Notes: generated by a model not told the origin, from the sequence alone. A stretch of DNA of 64,000 nt from Pseudomonas sp. NCCP-436 (GCF_019656335.1 NZ_BPLZ01000002.1:114904-178903), one strand, 5' to 3'. Numbered from the stretch's first letter, positions 1-8,329 are shown. Made by a program: numbers and translations.

Positions 1-664
1 GGTCCAGCAGGTGGATCCGCGCCTCGCAGGATGGGCTGGCAAGCAGGCGCAGCAGGTGCGAGAGCATGTTGTCGTCACCGATAAAGGGAGTGACCGGGCA
101 CGGTCGGCCGTCACGTACATAGCGGATAGCCACTGGCTGTACCGCTACGCCACTGCTGATGGCGCTACCCAGCAGGCGGCCATGGAAAGGACGCAGGCTC
201 AGGCCGTCGCTGGTGGTGCCTTCAGGAAAAATCAGCAGCGGCCGGCCATGGCGCAGATGACCGGTCAGTTGGTCGCCGACTCGGTTGCTGTCTCCAGCGC
301 CGCGCTGAATGAACAGCGTGCCACCTTGTTGTGCCAGCCAGCCGGCCAGCGGCCAGCTGCGCACTTCCGCTTTGGAAAGAAAGGAGATCGGCTGCAGCGC
401 CCCCAGCAGTGGGATGTCTGTCCAGGATACGTGGTTGGCAACCCACAGCATGGGTTGTTCCGGCAGCCTGCCTTCGATGCTTACGCGAAACGGTAGTGCC
501 CGCCGCAGACAGGTGAGAAACCAGCGACTCAGACGCTGGCGCAGGGCCGGCTGGTCGCGTCGCAGCAGGCGTTCGCCAAGGCTGACCAGTGCGGCCAGTA
601 GAGTGCCAAGGGCAAGCACTAGCGCCAGATAAAGCAGGCGCAGGGACAGGCGCAGGGAGGACAT
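1..664 (-). CDS. olsA: 1-acyl-sn-glycerol-3-phosphate acyltransferase-like protein, OlsA (partial)
   Basis: This is a PlsC-family acyltransferase expected to O-acylate lyso-ornithine lipid at the inner membrane, the second step of ornithine lipid synthesis. About 221 residues are visible; the C-terminus lies beyond the window edge. A hydrophobic N-terminal segment (about residues 10-30) is followed by the acyltransferase motifs: NHVSWTD at 77-83 (the HX4D box, His78 and Asp83), FIQRG at 118-122 and FPEGT at 146-150. I start at the ATG at 664 because GGAG sits 6 bases upstream; an in-frame ATG at 676 lacks a good ribosome site. It lies 89 bases downstream of olsB on the same strand, the usual Pseudomonas olsB-olsA order. 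Assignment to OlsA rather than another PlsC homologue rests on that neighbour. Confidence 0.88.
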   Translation of the reverse strand, partial: MSSLRLSLRLLYLALVLALGTLLAALVSLGERLLRRDQPALRQRLSRWFLTCLRRALPFRVSIEGRLPEQPMLWVANHVSWTDIPLLGALQPISFLSKAEVRSWPLAGWLAQQGGTLFIQRGAGDSNRVGDQLTGHLRHGRPLLIFPEGTTSDGLSLRPFHGRLLGSAISSGVAVQPVAIRYVRDGRPCPVTPFIGDDNMLSHLLRLLASPSCEARIHLLD

Positions 665-753
665 CGCAAGCTCCATGTGGAAACCGCAGACTGTCTACCG
701 AGGTGTAGCAATCAATGCAAGGGGAGCAGGCGTTATCCTCGGCACAGGCAGGT

Positions 754-1485
754 TCAGACGGCTGCCTTGAAATGGCGGGCATAGCGTGGGCACAGTTCGT
801 CGCGCTTGAGCAGGATGAACACGTCGGCCACCTGGAACTCGCGATCCCAGCAGGGTTCGCCGCAAATTCGTGCTCCCAGGCGCATGTAGGCCTTGAGTAG
901 AGGCGGAATTTCGGCGATGAGGTTGCCAGGCAGCTCCAGCGCCGGCAGCGGGTGTCTGGGTTCGGCCCGCAAGTGTTCGGTGCACAGGTGGCGTTCGCGC
1001 AAGCGCTGCATCACTGCGTGGGCCTGCAGGCCGCCGTCGCGCATGGGGATGCTGGCGCAGCCCATCAGGTAGCGATAGTCGCCTTCGTTCAGCACTTCGG
1101 CCAGTTCGCTCCACAGCACTGCGATGGTGGCACCGTTGCGATAGGCTGGCGCCACGCAGGTGCGACCGATCTCCAGTAGTGGCCCTTCAAGACTGGCCAG
1201 ACCATGCAAAGCAAACTCCTGCTCGCTGTAGAAATGCCCGAGGTCGGCGGCGGCCCGGCGGTCGAGCAGGCGAGTGGTGGCTACCAGTTCGCCGCTCTGC
1301 AGGTCGCGTACGCCGAGATGCAGGCAATGGGGATCGAATTCGTCCATGTCCAGACCTTGTTCGATGCCCGTTATCTGGGCGCCGAACTCATGGCTGAATA
1401 CCTGATAGCGCAGTGCCTGTGCCTGTCGCAGGGCAAGAGGCCCCTGCAGACGTTCGGCCTGAAAACGGCGAGGGGGTTGGGTCAT
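754..1485 (-). CDS. olsB: L-ornithine N-acyltransferase OlsB
   Basis: OlsB transfers a 3-hydroxyacyl chain from acyl-ACP to the alpha-amino group of ornithine, giving lyso-ornithine lipid for OlsA. The 243-residue product has the GNAT-like hemolysin/OlsB fold: an N-terminal LRYQVF stretch, a central ATTRLLD strand, the EIGRTCVAP motif and a [12 protein letters not shown] segment typical of the family. The ATG at 1485 follows GGAGG by 7 bases and gives the family-like N-terminus [13 protein letters not shown]; a longer reading to 1572 has no such support. Ornithine lipids often rise under phosphate limitation, but I found no convincing Pho box here. Confidence 0.9.
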   Translation of the reverse strand: MTQPPRRFQAERLQGPLALRQAQALRYQVFSHEFGAQITGIEQGLDMDEFDPHCLHLGVRDLQSGELVATTRLLDRRAAADLGHFYSEQEFALHGLASLEGPLLEIGRTCVAPAYRNGATIAVLWSELAEVLNEGDYRYLMGCASIPMRDGGLQAHAVMQRLRERHLCTEHLRAEPRHPLPALELPGNLIAEIPPLLKAYMRLGARICGEPCWDREFQVADVFILLKRDELCPRYARHFKAAV

Positions 1486-1631
1486 GCCGGTTCCTCCATA
1501 TACCGGCCGAAAGGCTTGCGGCCGGCTGATCGTGTTGGGCAAGCTCAGGCTAGGTAGTGGCGGTGTCAGCAATGTGACGTTTTTTTGATGCTTGTATGAC
1601 GGTGGCCCGCGCGGCCGCGAGGGAGGTCATA

Positions 1632-2522
1632 ATGTCCTGGTCGATCCTGTTCCGGCCGTTTGAGCGACTGGCTGGCGATGAAGGTCTGGAGGTCTGGTAC
1701 GGGCGTCTGTTGGAGGCATGTGGCGGTAAGCCGGCGCCCTTTGAACTGGCGCTCAGCGGCGGTCTGTGGGCGGCCACGCCGGGGCTTGCCTTCCTTGCCG
1801 GCTATCAGGCGGCCCTGCGGGTGTTGTGGCCAGCGGCGCCCTGGACGCTCGGTGCGCTCTGCGTGACTGAGAAGCGCAGTACGCGTCCGGTGGACATGAG
1901 CACGCGCAGCTGCGGTTCGTATGTCAGCGGTTGCAAGGATTTCGTCACTGCTGCCGAGGCGGCCGACTGGCTGCTGGTGGCCGCCCGTGTCGATGAAGAT
2001 GAGGACACTCCGCAACTGGTGATCTGCGTGCTGCATCGGGGGGCGCCGGGAGTGCAGGTCGTGCCGTTTCCGGCCTTGCCGTTGATGCCCGACATCGGAC
2101 ATGCCCGGCTGCATCTGGAACAGGCCCAGGGCGAACGTTTGGCCGGGGATGGCTGGACTGACTATGTGCGGCCCTTTCGTACCCTGGAAGATGTGCATGT
2201 GCTGGCCGCACTGTGTGCCTGGATAGTCGGTGTTGGTCGCGAGTGTGCCTGGTCCGAGAGCCTGCTACTGCGGCTACAGGCTCTGCTGGCAGGTTGCAGC
2301 GAAGTGGCGCGGTTATCGCCTGCCGCCGCAACCACCCACCTGTTGCTGGCGGGGCTGTTTGCCCAGTACCGGCAGTTGACCGGCGAAATAGACGCCGCCT
2401 TCTCTTCCGGACCGGCACACTGGTCGGTGCTGTGGGCGCGCGACCGGGAGCTACTGAATATTGCCGAGTCGGCCCGTAGCAAACGTCTGGAAAAAGCGCG
2501 ACAGAGCGTCACAGGCAATTGA
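1632..2522 (+). CDS. acyl-CoA dehydrogenase-like protein of unknown function
   Basis: This 296-residue protein reads like a shortened acyl-CoA dehydrogenase. A central beta-domain-like stretch contains KDFVTAAEAADWLLVAAR, and a later TDYVRPFRTLEDVHVLAAL helix resembles the junction into the C-terminal helical domain. The usual N-terminal helical domain appears largely missing (normal length about 380-400) and I cannot point to a catalytic Glu, so it may be non-catalytic. The ATG at 1632 follows GGGAGG by 5 bases; an upstream in-frame start at 1596 lacks this. It is divergent from olsB across a 146-base gap. Function unknown; the fold assignment is from sequence pattern only. Confidence 0.7.
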   Translation: MSWSILFRPFERLAGDEGLEVWYGRLLEACGGKPAPFELALSGGLWAATPGLAFLAGYQAALRVLWPAAPWTLGALCVTEKRSTRPVDMSTRSCGSYVSGCKDFVTAAEAADWLLVAARVDEDEDTPQLVICVLHRGAPGVQVVPFPALPLMPDIGHARLHLEQAQGERLAGDGWTDYVRPFRTLEDVHVLAALCAWIVGVGRECAWSESLLLRLQALLAGCSEVARLSPAAATTHLLLAGLFAQYRQLTGEIDAAFSSGPAHWSVLWARDRELLNIAESARSKRLEKARQSVTGN

Positions 2523-2560
2523 TCCATATCAGTACCGGAATGAATGCTGGCACATAGAAT
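2519..2560 (+). promoter_or_regulatory. ANR/FNR-type promoter of the di-iron protein gene
   Basis: TTGATCCATATCAG at 2519-2532 matches the ANR/FNR box TTGAT-N4-ATCAA with one mismatch. A near-consensus -10 element TAGAAT lies at 2555-2560. A start point about 2567 would put the box centre (2525.5) at -41.5, the standard class II activation position, with a 22-base leader before the ATG at 2589. The box overlaps the end of the upstream gene. Confidence 0.7.
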
Positions 2561-2588
2561 CGCTCCGCGTTTCGACTATGAGGTTTCC

Positions 2589-3374
2589 ATGCGCCGCGAG
2601 CCAATCGTGCTGTTCGATAACGGCAGCCACCAATGCCTTATGTTCGATGACCTGGTCAGCGGCGAAGGTGTTCAGTCCAACCAGTTCCTGATTACCGATC
2701 ATGAGCAGTACCTGCTGCTCGATCCGGGCGGTGACCTGACCTATACACCCCTGTCGCTGGAGCTGTCCAAGCACATCTCGGTACAGGATCTGACCTACAT
2801 CTTTGCCTCGCACCAGGATCCGGACATCATTGCCTCTCTGGACAAGTGGCTGCTGCACACCCGTGCGCGGGTAATCTGTTCCAAGCTTTGGGCGCGTTTC
2901 CTGCCCCATCTGACAGCCAATTACCTGGCCCTGAGCCGGGGCATCAATACTTACGACCGCATTATCGCCCTGCCGGATCGTGGTCAGAATATCCCGCTCG
3001 GCAAGTGCAATCTCAAGGCTGTGCCGGCGCACTTTCTGCATTCGGTGGGCAACTTTCAGCTCTACGATCCGGTCAGCAAGATTCTCTTCTCCGGCGACAT
3101 GGGCGCTTCTCTGGTGGACGATGCCACGCCGGTGCGCGACTTCGTCAGCCATGTGCCGTACATGGAGGGTTTTCACCGCCGCTACATGGCCGGTAACAAG
3201 GCTTGCCGCCTGTGGGCGGCGATGGTGCGCGAGATGGACGTGCAGATGATCGTGCCGCAGCACGGCCGGCCTTTCGTTGGGGCTGAGATGATCAGCGCTT
3301 TTCTGTACTGGGTCGAGAACCTGGAATGTGGGCTTGATCTGATGGGCCCTGAGGACTACCAGTTGCCCAAATAA
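2589..3374 (+). CDS. oxygen-binding di-iron protein (ODP), metallo-beta-lactamase fold
   Basis: This 261-residue protein has the flavodiiron-type metallo-beta-lactamase fold without a flavodoxin domain. Candidate iron ligands appear in family order: HQDPD near residue 77 (H-x-D-x-D), FLHSVG, SGDMG and PQHGRP. ODP proteins bind O2 (and probably NO) at a non-haem di-iron site and act as sensors or scavengers rather than hydrolases. I start at the ATG at 2589 (GAGG 6 bases upstream), giving MRREPIVLFDNG; a longer start at 2544 would lie upstream of the predicted transcription start. The ANR-type promoter suggests induction at low oxygen. A hydrolase role is less likely because the first motif is HxDxD rather than HxHxDH. 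Confidence 0.85.
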   Translation: MRREPIVLFDNGSHQCLMFDDLVSGEGVQSNQFLITDHEQYLLLDPGGDLTYTPLSLELSKHISVQDLTYIFASHQDPDIIASLDKWLLHTRARVICSKLWARFLPHLTANYLALSRGINTYDRIIALPDRGQNIPLGKCNLKAVPAHFLHSVGNFQLYDPVSKILFSGDMGASLVDDATPVRDFVSHVPYMEGFHRRYMAGNKACRLWAAMVREMDVQMIVPQHGRPFVGAEMISAFLYWVENLECGLDLMGPEDYQLPK

Positions 3375-3592
3375 CTCTCGCTGGATGCCGCAGCCGGTAT
3401 GTAGCCGCGTGCTTAATGTGCTTCAATCGGAGCAGGTTGTGGGCAAAAGGCCACACCGCGTACGTGTCGCCGACTACACACAGTGGTAAAGCGATGATGG
3501 CGCTCTGGAAAACAGGGCTGGCGCAGAATGCAACTCCTGTCTTTACTATGGGGGAGTCGGTTCTGGGCCGATGAATATTGGAGACCTAAAGC

Positions 3593-4225
3593 ATGAGTAT
3601 CACAAGGAATTCTGTACCCCTGATTCTGGTTAGTACCCTGTTGACCGGTTGTGCCGGCCTGCAGAAAACCGACTGGCCCACCTGCGCCGCAGTAGGAGGT
3701 GTTGGTGGCGCGGCGCTGGGTGCCATCGAAAGTTCGACCTGGGCGGGCGGCGGTGCGGTTGCCGGTGCCGGTCTGGCCGCTGCCTACTGCTGGGTACACG
3801 GTGCCGAGGCGCAGCAGGTGGTTGTTGCCGAGGAAGAAGTGGTGACCGAAGAGGTCGTCGTGGCCGAGCCTGCCGAAGCCGTGCGTGTGGAGCTGGACGT
3901 CAAGTTCGACTTCGACAAGGCCCAGGTCAAGCAGGAAAGCTATGGCGACATCAAGGCGCTGGCGGACTTCATGAAGCAGTATCCGCAGACCAGCACCGTG
4001 GTTGAAGGTCACACCGACTCGGTGGGTAGCGATGTCTACAACCAGGGACTGTCGGAGCGCCGTGCCAATGCTGTGCGTGACGTGCTGGTCAACCAGTACG
4101 GTGTTGAGGGTGGTCGCGTCCAGGCCGTTGGCTATGGCGAAAGTCGCCCGGTAGCCGACAACGCCACAGCCGAAGGTCGTGCCATCAACCGTCGCGTTGA
4201 AGCAGAGGTTGAAGCCCGCCCGTAA
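3593..4225 (+). CDS. OmpA-family peptidoglycan-associated lipoprotein
   Basis: This 210-residue envelope protein has a signal peptide ending in a lipobox (LLTGC, lipid-modified Cys20), a glycine-rich segment (about 35-65) that could be a glycine zipper, an acidic/valine linker and a C-terminal OmpA domain (about 98-205). The OmpA domain shows DVKFDFDKAQV, the EGHTDSVGSD motif, LSERRANAV and GYGESRP...INRRV, which bind peptidoglycan diaminopimelate. GGAG lies 9 bases before the ATG. It is monocistronic, bounded downstream by a hairpin and a strong terminator. The partner in the envelope is unknown. Confidence 0.88.
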   Translation: MSITRNSVPLILVSTLLTGCAGLQKTDWPTCAAVGGVGGAALGAIESSTWAGGGAVAGAGLAAAYCWVHGAEAQQVVVAEEEVVTEEVVVAEPAEAVRVELDVKFDFDKAQVKQESYGDIKALADFMKQYPQTSTVVEGHTDSVGSDVYNQGLSERRANAVRDVLVNQYGVEGGRVQAVGYGESRPVADNATAEGRAINRRVEAEVEARP

Positions 4226-4233
4226 TCGATGGG

Positions 4234-4258
4234 GGAGCCCCTGGGAGCTCGGGGCTCC
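4234..4258 (+). terminator. GC-rich hairpin after the OmpA lipoprotein gene
   Basis: GGAGCCCC (4234-4241) pairs perfectly with GGGGCTCC (4251-4258) around a 9-base loop, 8 bases after the stop codon. No T tract follows, so it may stabilise the 3' end rather than terminate alone. Confidence 0.5.
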
Positions 4259-4342
4259 TGATCGCCCGGCAGGTGTCTGTCTTGTCGGATCAAGATATAT
4301 CCAGGCGGTGTTCTAGGCGCGCTGTGCGCTGCATTGTCTACC

Positions 4343-4374
4343 ACGACCGGGCCTTCTGCCCGGTCGTTGTTTTT
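4343..4374 (+). terminator. Rho-independent terminator
   Basis: ACGACCGGGC (4343-4352) and GCCCGGTCGT (4358-4367) form a perfect 10-bp stem with a CTTCT loop, followed by TGTTTTT. It closes the OmpA lipoprotein unit. Confidence 0.85.
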
Positions 4375-4489
4375 CTGCCGATCGACATTCTTATGTTCAG
4401 GCCGTATCCGCAAGGCATCCCGGAAAAATACATGCGCTACTGGTGATCCGGTGCGTGAGCGGTTAACTTGCCCTGCCATTGGAGCAACT

Positions 4490-4810
4490 ATGCAGGGGGC
4501 GGGGATGAAGGCAATGATGTGGGGCGGCAAGCTGCTGGCCTTGTGTTTCTGGCTGGTGTTCGGGGCAACTCTGGGCGGTTGGCTGGGGGCGCCGTTCGAA
4601 CAACTGATTCAACTACTGGCCGTTTTCCTTCTGTTGCTGCACTGCGTTCAGCTCTGGCTGTTCTCGTCGTTGTTGCGCGGTCGTTCCAATCCTTGGCTGG
4701 ATCGTTTCCTGGTACTGCTGTTCGGCATCTTCCATCTGTATATGCTGCGCTCTAGCGCTGTAGTGCAGTCAGTGCCTGCCGACGCCACGGGAGGTGCTGC
4801 TAATGCGTAG
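4490..4810 (+). CDS. DUF1145 (YhhL-like) inner-membrane protein
   Basis: This is a small hydrophobic protein of 106 residues. Two or three membrane helices are apparent: a first at the LLALCFWLVFGATLGG stretch, a second at the LLAVFLLLLHC stretch and a third near FLVLLFGIFHLYML. It resembles the DUF1145 family, whose function is not known. The ATG at 4490 has GGAG 5 bases upstream; an in-frame ATG at 4505 behind a G-rich run is also possible. Its last 8 bases overlap the start of the collagen-like gene, so the two are likely translationally coupled. Confidence 0.75.
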   Translation: MQGAGMKAMMWGGKLLALCFWLVFGATLGGWLGAPFEQLIQLLAVFLLLLHCVQLWLFSSLLRGRSNPWLDRFLVLLFGIFHLYMLRSSAVVQSVPADATGGAANA

Positions 4811-5564
4811 TCTGGTACTTCTGCTGTGGCTGTTGGCAACTTCGGCAATGGCGGCATCAGAGATCACGGTGAAGCCAAACACCCTGATGCGTCTTTCGGT
4901 GGCTTCGGGCAGTGTGCAACTGGATCGTCTGGAAGTGGCCGAGCGTGCCACCTTGCTGGTTCCGGCCGCGGTGACAGCGCTGCAGATCGGAGAGCTGAGG
5001 ATGGGGCATGAGGCGCGTATCGGCATTGCTCCGGCCGAGCAGCCGCTGCGTCTGGAGATCGGGCGTGCCGAGGTGGCCGAAGATGCCTGGATCAGCGCCC
5101 GCGGCTCGGACGGCAGCTACACCCGGCCCGCCACCCGCGGCCGTGATCTTCAGTTCAAGTTTCAGGCTCTGACCTTTGCGTCCCTGACCCTGGACGTACG
5201 TGGCGGTCGTGGTGTGCCTGGCTATGCAGGGCTCGACGGAGCCCCAGGCCAGCCCGGTGGCTGCACCTGGGGGCGCGCCGAAGCCGGCCACGATGGCCAG
5301 GATGGCAGCAACGGCCAGCCGGGCGCCGATGGTGGGCGTGTGTTGCTGGAGCTGGCGCAAGACATTGAGGTTGAACGTCTGCAGGTGCTGCTCAATGGTG
5401 GTGTTGGTGGTGTCGCCGGCCCGGGAGGCAAGGGCGGCCGTGGTGGGGCTGCGCGTGGCTGCCTGTTGTATGACGTTGCCGGTGCAGCCGATGGCCAGTC
5501 GGGACGTTCCGGCCAGGAGGGGCCGGCCGGGCGCCCGGGCGAGCTGCGGGTGATTCGTTTCTGA
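4803..5564 (+). CDS. secreted collagen-like glycine-rich protein
   Basis: This is a 253-residue exported protein with a signal peptide of about 17 residues (cut near SAMA-AS). Residues about 20-115 are a non-repetitive, strand-rich domain. From about residue 125 there are short blocks of Gly-X-Y triplets, for example GLDGAPGQPGG, GHDGQDGSNGQPGADGG and GQSGRSGQEGPAGRPGE, interrupted by strand-like segments such as GRVLLELAQDIEVERLQVLL. Two cysteines flank the middle part and could form a disulphide. GGAGGTG precedes the ATG by about 7 bases and the gene overlaps the DUF1145 gene. The Gly blocks are too short and interrupted for a long triple helix. Role unknown; surface or periplasmic location is inferred. 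Confidence 0.75.
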   Translation: MRSLVLLLWLLATSAMAASEITVKPNTLMRLSVASGSVQLDRLEVAERATLLVPAAVTALQIGELRMGHEARIGIAPAEQPLRLEIGRAEVAEDAWISARGSDGSYTRPATRGRDLQFKFQALTFASLTLDVRGGRGVPGYAGLDGAPGQPGGCTWGRAEAGHDGQDGSNGQPGADGGRVLLELAQDIEVERLQVLLNGGVGGVAGPGGKGGRGGAARGCLLYDVAGAADGQSGRSGQEGPAGRPGELRVIRF

Positions 5565-5592
5565 TAACAGTCCGCCGCATCTTGCGACGGGT

Positions 5593-6057
5593 TCAGAACA
5601 GCGGGCGCAGGGCCGCCAGGGTGACCAGTGCCAGGCCGACGGTCAGGTTGATGCCCACCACCTTGCGGATCCTGCCCAGCACCTGGCCGCCAGCTGACCA
5701 GTCCTGCGCTTCTACTGCGCGATGCAGCTCGGGCAGTTGCAGAGCCTGGACGCGCAGGAACAGCGCCAGCATTACCAGGTACAGGCCGATCATCACATGT
5801 ACATAGCGCGGTGCGCCCTGCAGGCTGGCAAAGCCCATGTGCAGCATGCCCATGCCCGTAACCGGCAGCAGCACCACCGCAGCCCACACCCAGATGAAGA
5901 AGCGGCGGAATACGCCCAGCCACAAACGCAGGCGAACCGGGGGCTCAAGTGCCTCGACGGCCGCCGGGCGCAGGATCATCCAGGCGAAGAACATACCGCC
6001 GACCCAGATCAGGGCGGCTAGCAGATGCAGGGCATAGAGCAGGGCATGGGGCGTCAT
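5593..6057 (-). CDS. CopD-family integral membrane protein
   Basis: This 154-residue protein has four predicted membrane helices: LLYALHLLAALIWVGGMFFAWMIL, the segment after RRFFIWVWAAVVLLPVTG, a third at YVHVMIGLYLVMLALFLR and a C-terminal one around VGINLTVGLALVTLAAL. Conserved His residues near the first helix (ALHLLAALIWVGG) fit the CopD/YkoC-like family, linked elsewhere to copper or haem handling. No copper genes lie nearby, so substrate is not supported. GGAG lies 7 bases before the ATG. It is divergent from dinG. Confidence 0.75.
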   Translation of the reverse strand: MTPHALLYALHLLAALIWVGGMFFAWMILRPAAVEALEPPVRLRLWLGVFRRFFIWVWAAVVLLPVTGMGMLHMGFASLQGAPRYVHVMIGLYLVMLALFLRVQALQLPELHRAVEAQDWSAGGQVLGRIRKVVGINLTVGLALVTLAALRPLF

Positions 6058-6149
6058 CGGGCATCTCCATCGGTTATTGCATGATCGTCCGGCACAGGAA
6101 TCTGCGCCGGCTCTTCAGGCGCGCTATGATAGCGACCGCGTTAGAAATA

Positions 6150-6165
6150 CTGAAAATTTATCCAG
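6150..6165 (+). promoter_or_regulatory. LexA-like site upstream of dinG (weak)
   Basis: CTGAAAATTTATCCAG fits CTG-N10-CAG with an AT-rich centre, 20 bases before the dinG start. The 4th and 13th positions deviate from the stronger CTGT...ACAG consensus. A possible -10 (TATGAT, 6125-6130) lies upstream, so the site would sit inside the early transcript. Confidence 0.3.
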
Positions 6166-6184
6166 CCTTCCTGTTGTCGAATCC

Positions 6185-8329
6185 ATGCTCAGCAACGAAC
6201 TCAAGTCCCAGATCCAGGGCGCCTATTCCCGCTTCCTTGAGGCCAAGGCGCTCAAGCCTCGCTATGGCCAGCGCCTGATGATTGCCGAGGTAGCCAAGGT
6301 GCTGGGGGCGATTCCGATCGATGACGAGGGCCGGCGTGTCGGTGATCCGGCGGTAGTTGCGGTCGAGGCCGGCACCGGCACGGGCAAAACGGTAGCCTAC
6401 AGCCTGGCTACCATTCCCACGGCCAAGGCTGCCGGCAAGCGTCTGGTGATTGCTACTGCCACCGTGGCCCTGCAGGAACAGATCGTACACAAGGATCTGC
6501 CGGATCTGCTGCGCAATAGTGGATTGAACTTCAGCTTCGCCCTGGCCAAGGGGCGCGGCCGCTATCTGTGTCTGTCCAGGCTTGATCAGTTGCTGCAGGA
6601 CGGTGCGGCGCAAAGCGCCACGGCCCAGTTGTTCGAGGAAGAGGGTTTTCGCATCGATGTCGATGAGCAGGGCCAGAAACTGTTCAACGCGATGATCGAG
6701 AAACTCGCCGGCAACAAATGGGACGGTGATCGTGACAGCTGGCCCGAGGAGCTGGAGGACAGCCGTTGGGCACAACTGACCACGGATCACAGCCAGTGCA
6801 CCAACCGCCATTGTCCGAACTTCCAGCAGTGCGCCTTCTACAAGGCCCGTGAAGGCATGGGAAAGGTTGATGTGATCGTCACCAACCACGACATGGTACT
6901 GGCGGATCTGGCCCTTGGTGGCGGAGCCGTGCTGCCGGATCCACGTGACACCATTTATGTATTCGACGAAGGCCATCATCTGCCGGATAAGGCTATCGGT
7001 CACTTCGCCCACTTCACCCGGCTGCGTTCCACAGCCGACTGGCTGGGGCAGATCGACAAGAACCTGACCAGGTTGCTGGCACAGAATCCGCTGCCGGGTG
7101 ATCTGGGCCGCTTGATCGAGCAGGTGCCGGAGTTGGCCCGCGAGCTGAAGACCCAGCAGCAGTTCATGTTCAGCGCCTGTGAGCAGATCGCCGACTTTCG
7201 CCCTGGCGAAGATATGGAAGGGCGTGAGCGCCCTCGGCACCGCTTTGTTGGTGGTTTGGTGCCGGAGCACCTGCTGGAGCTTGGGCTGGAGCTGAAGAAG
7301 GGGTTTTCCAAACTCAACGACCTGTTTACCGGTGTGACCGAACTGCTCAAGGAGGCGATGGACGGTGAGGGGGCAGTGGGTATTGCCAGCCACCAGGCCG
7401 AGGAGTGGTATCCGCTGTTCGGCAGCCTGATGGCGCGCGCCAAGGGCAACTGGGAGCTGTGGCTGGCCTTCACTACGGAGGATCCGGAAGAGAGCCCGCC
7501 CATGGCGCGCTGGCTGACCCTGGCCGAGAGTGGCGCGCTGTTCGACATAGAGGTCAATGCCAGCCCGATCCTGGCTGCCGAGACCCTGCGGCGCAATCTG
7601 TGGAACGTCGCCTATGGTGCGCTGGTGACGTCGGCGACCCTTACCGCCCTCGGTACCTTCGACCGCTACCGCATGCGTGCCGGCCTGCCCAGAGGGACGG
7701 TCACCGCGGTGGTGCCGAGCCCGTTTCAGCATGCTGATGCAGGCGTTCTGCGAGTGCCGGATCTGAAGGCGGATGCGCGTGATGCCGCTGCACACACCGC
7801 AGCGATCATCCGCGAACTGCCGGGGCTGGTGGCCGGCAGCCGTGGCACCCTGGTGCTGTTTTCCTCGCGCCGGCAGATGCAGGACGTGTTTGACGGCCTC
7901 GATCGCGACTGGCGCAAGCGAGTGTTCATCCAGGGCAACCTGTCCAAGCAGGAAACCCTGAACAAGCACAAGGCGCGCGTTGACTCCGGCGAAGAGAGCG
8001 TGTTGTTCGGTCTGGCCAGTTTTGCCGAGGGAGTGGATCTGCCCGGGGCCTACTGCGAACACGTGGTGATCGCCAAAATTCCCTTCGCCGTACCGGATGA
8101 CCCGGTGGAAGCTGCGCTGGCCGAGTGGATCGAGGCCCGTGGCGGCAACCCCTTTATGGAGATTGCCGTGCCGGATGCATCACTGCGGCTGGTACAGGCC
8201 TGTGGCCGGCTGCTGCGCACTGAGGCTGACCGCGGCATCATTACTCTGCTGGATCGGCGTGTGGTGACACAGCGTTACGGCAAGGCGATTCTCAATGCAT
8301 TGCCGCCCTTTCGTCGGGAAATTCACTGA
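6185..8329 (+). CDS. dinG: ATP-dependent DNA helicase DinG
   Basis: DinG is a 5'-3' superfamily 2 helicase of the XPD type that resolves R-loops and D-loops and helps replication forks. The 714-residue reading starts at MLSNELKSQIQGAYSRF, the usual Pseudomonas N-terminus; an upstream in-frame start at 6077 is rejected. Visible elements are Walker A at about 61-69 (EAGTGTGKT), four cysteines for the 4Fe-4S cluster (Cys129, 205, 210, 216), the DEGH box at 261-264, SATLTALGTF, LFSSRRQMQDVF and the final QACGRLLRTEADRG motif VI. The ribosome site is weak. A LexA-like site lies just upstream. Confidence 0.93.
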   Translation: MLSNELKSQIQGAYSRFLEAKALKPRYGQRLMIAEVAKVLGAIPIDDEGRRVGDPAVVAVEAGTGTGKTVAYSLATIPTAKAAGKRLVIATATVALQEQIVHKDLPDLLRNSGLNFSFALAKGRGRYLCLSRLDQLLQDGAAQSATAQLFEEEGFRIDVDEQGQKLFNAMIEKLAGNKWDGDRDSWPEELEDSRWAQLTTDHSQCTNRHCPNFQQCAFYKAREGMGKVDVIVTNHDMVLADLALGGGAVLPDPRDTIYVFDEGHHLPDKAIGHFAHFTRLRSTADWLGQIDKNLTRLLAQNPLPGDLGRLIEQVPELARELKTQQQFMFSACEQIADFRPGEDMEGRERPRHRFVGGLVPEHLLELGLELKKGFSKLNDLFTGVTELLKEAMDGEGAVGIASHQAEEWYPLFGSLMARAKGNWELWLAFTTEDPEESPPMARWLTLAESGALFDIEVNASPILAAETLRRNLWNVAYGALVTSATLTALGTFDRYRMRAGLPRGTVTAVVPSPFQHADAGVLRVPDLKADARDAAAHTAAIIRELPGLVAGSRGTLVLFSSRRQMQDVFDGLDRDWRKRVFIQGNLSKQETLNKHKARVDSGEESVLFGLASFAEGVDLPGAYCEHVVIAKIPFAVPDDPVEAALAEWIEARGGNPFMEIAVPDASLRLVQACGRLLRTEADRGIITLLDRRVVTQRYGKAILNALPPFRREIH

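Noticed and set aside
1586..1604. Possible Pho box between olsB and the divergent gene (TGTCAGCAATGTGACG region)
   Set aside because: Only about half of the 7-mer positions match and the orientation does not suit olsB.
5222..5923. 233-codon minus-strand frame across the collagen-like and CopD genes
   Set aside because: Its Pro/Gly/Ala-rich sequence is the complement of the glycine repeats.
6158..8062. 634-codon open frame opposite dinG
   Set aside because: It is the antisense shadow of a GC-rich gene; composition (Gln, His, Arg rich) is unlike a real protein and dinG is unambiguous.
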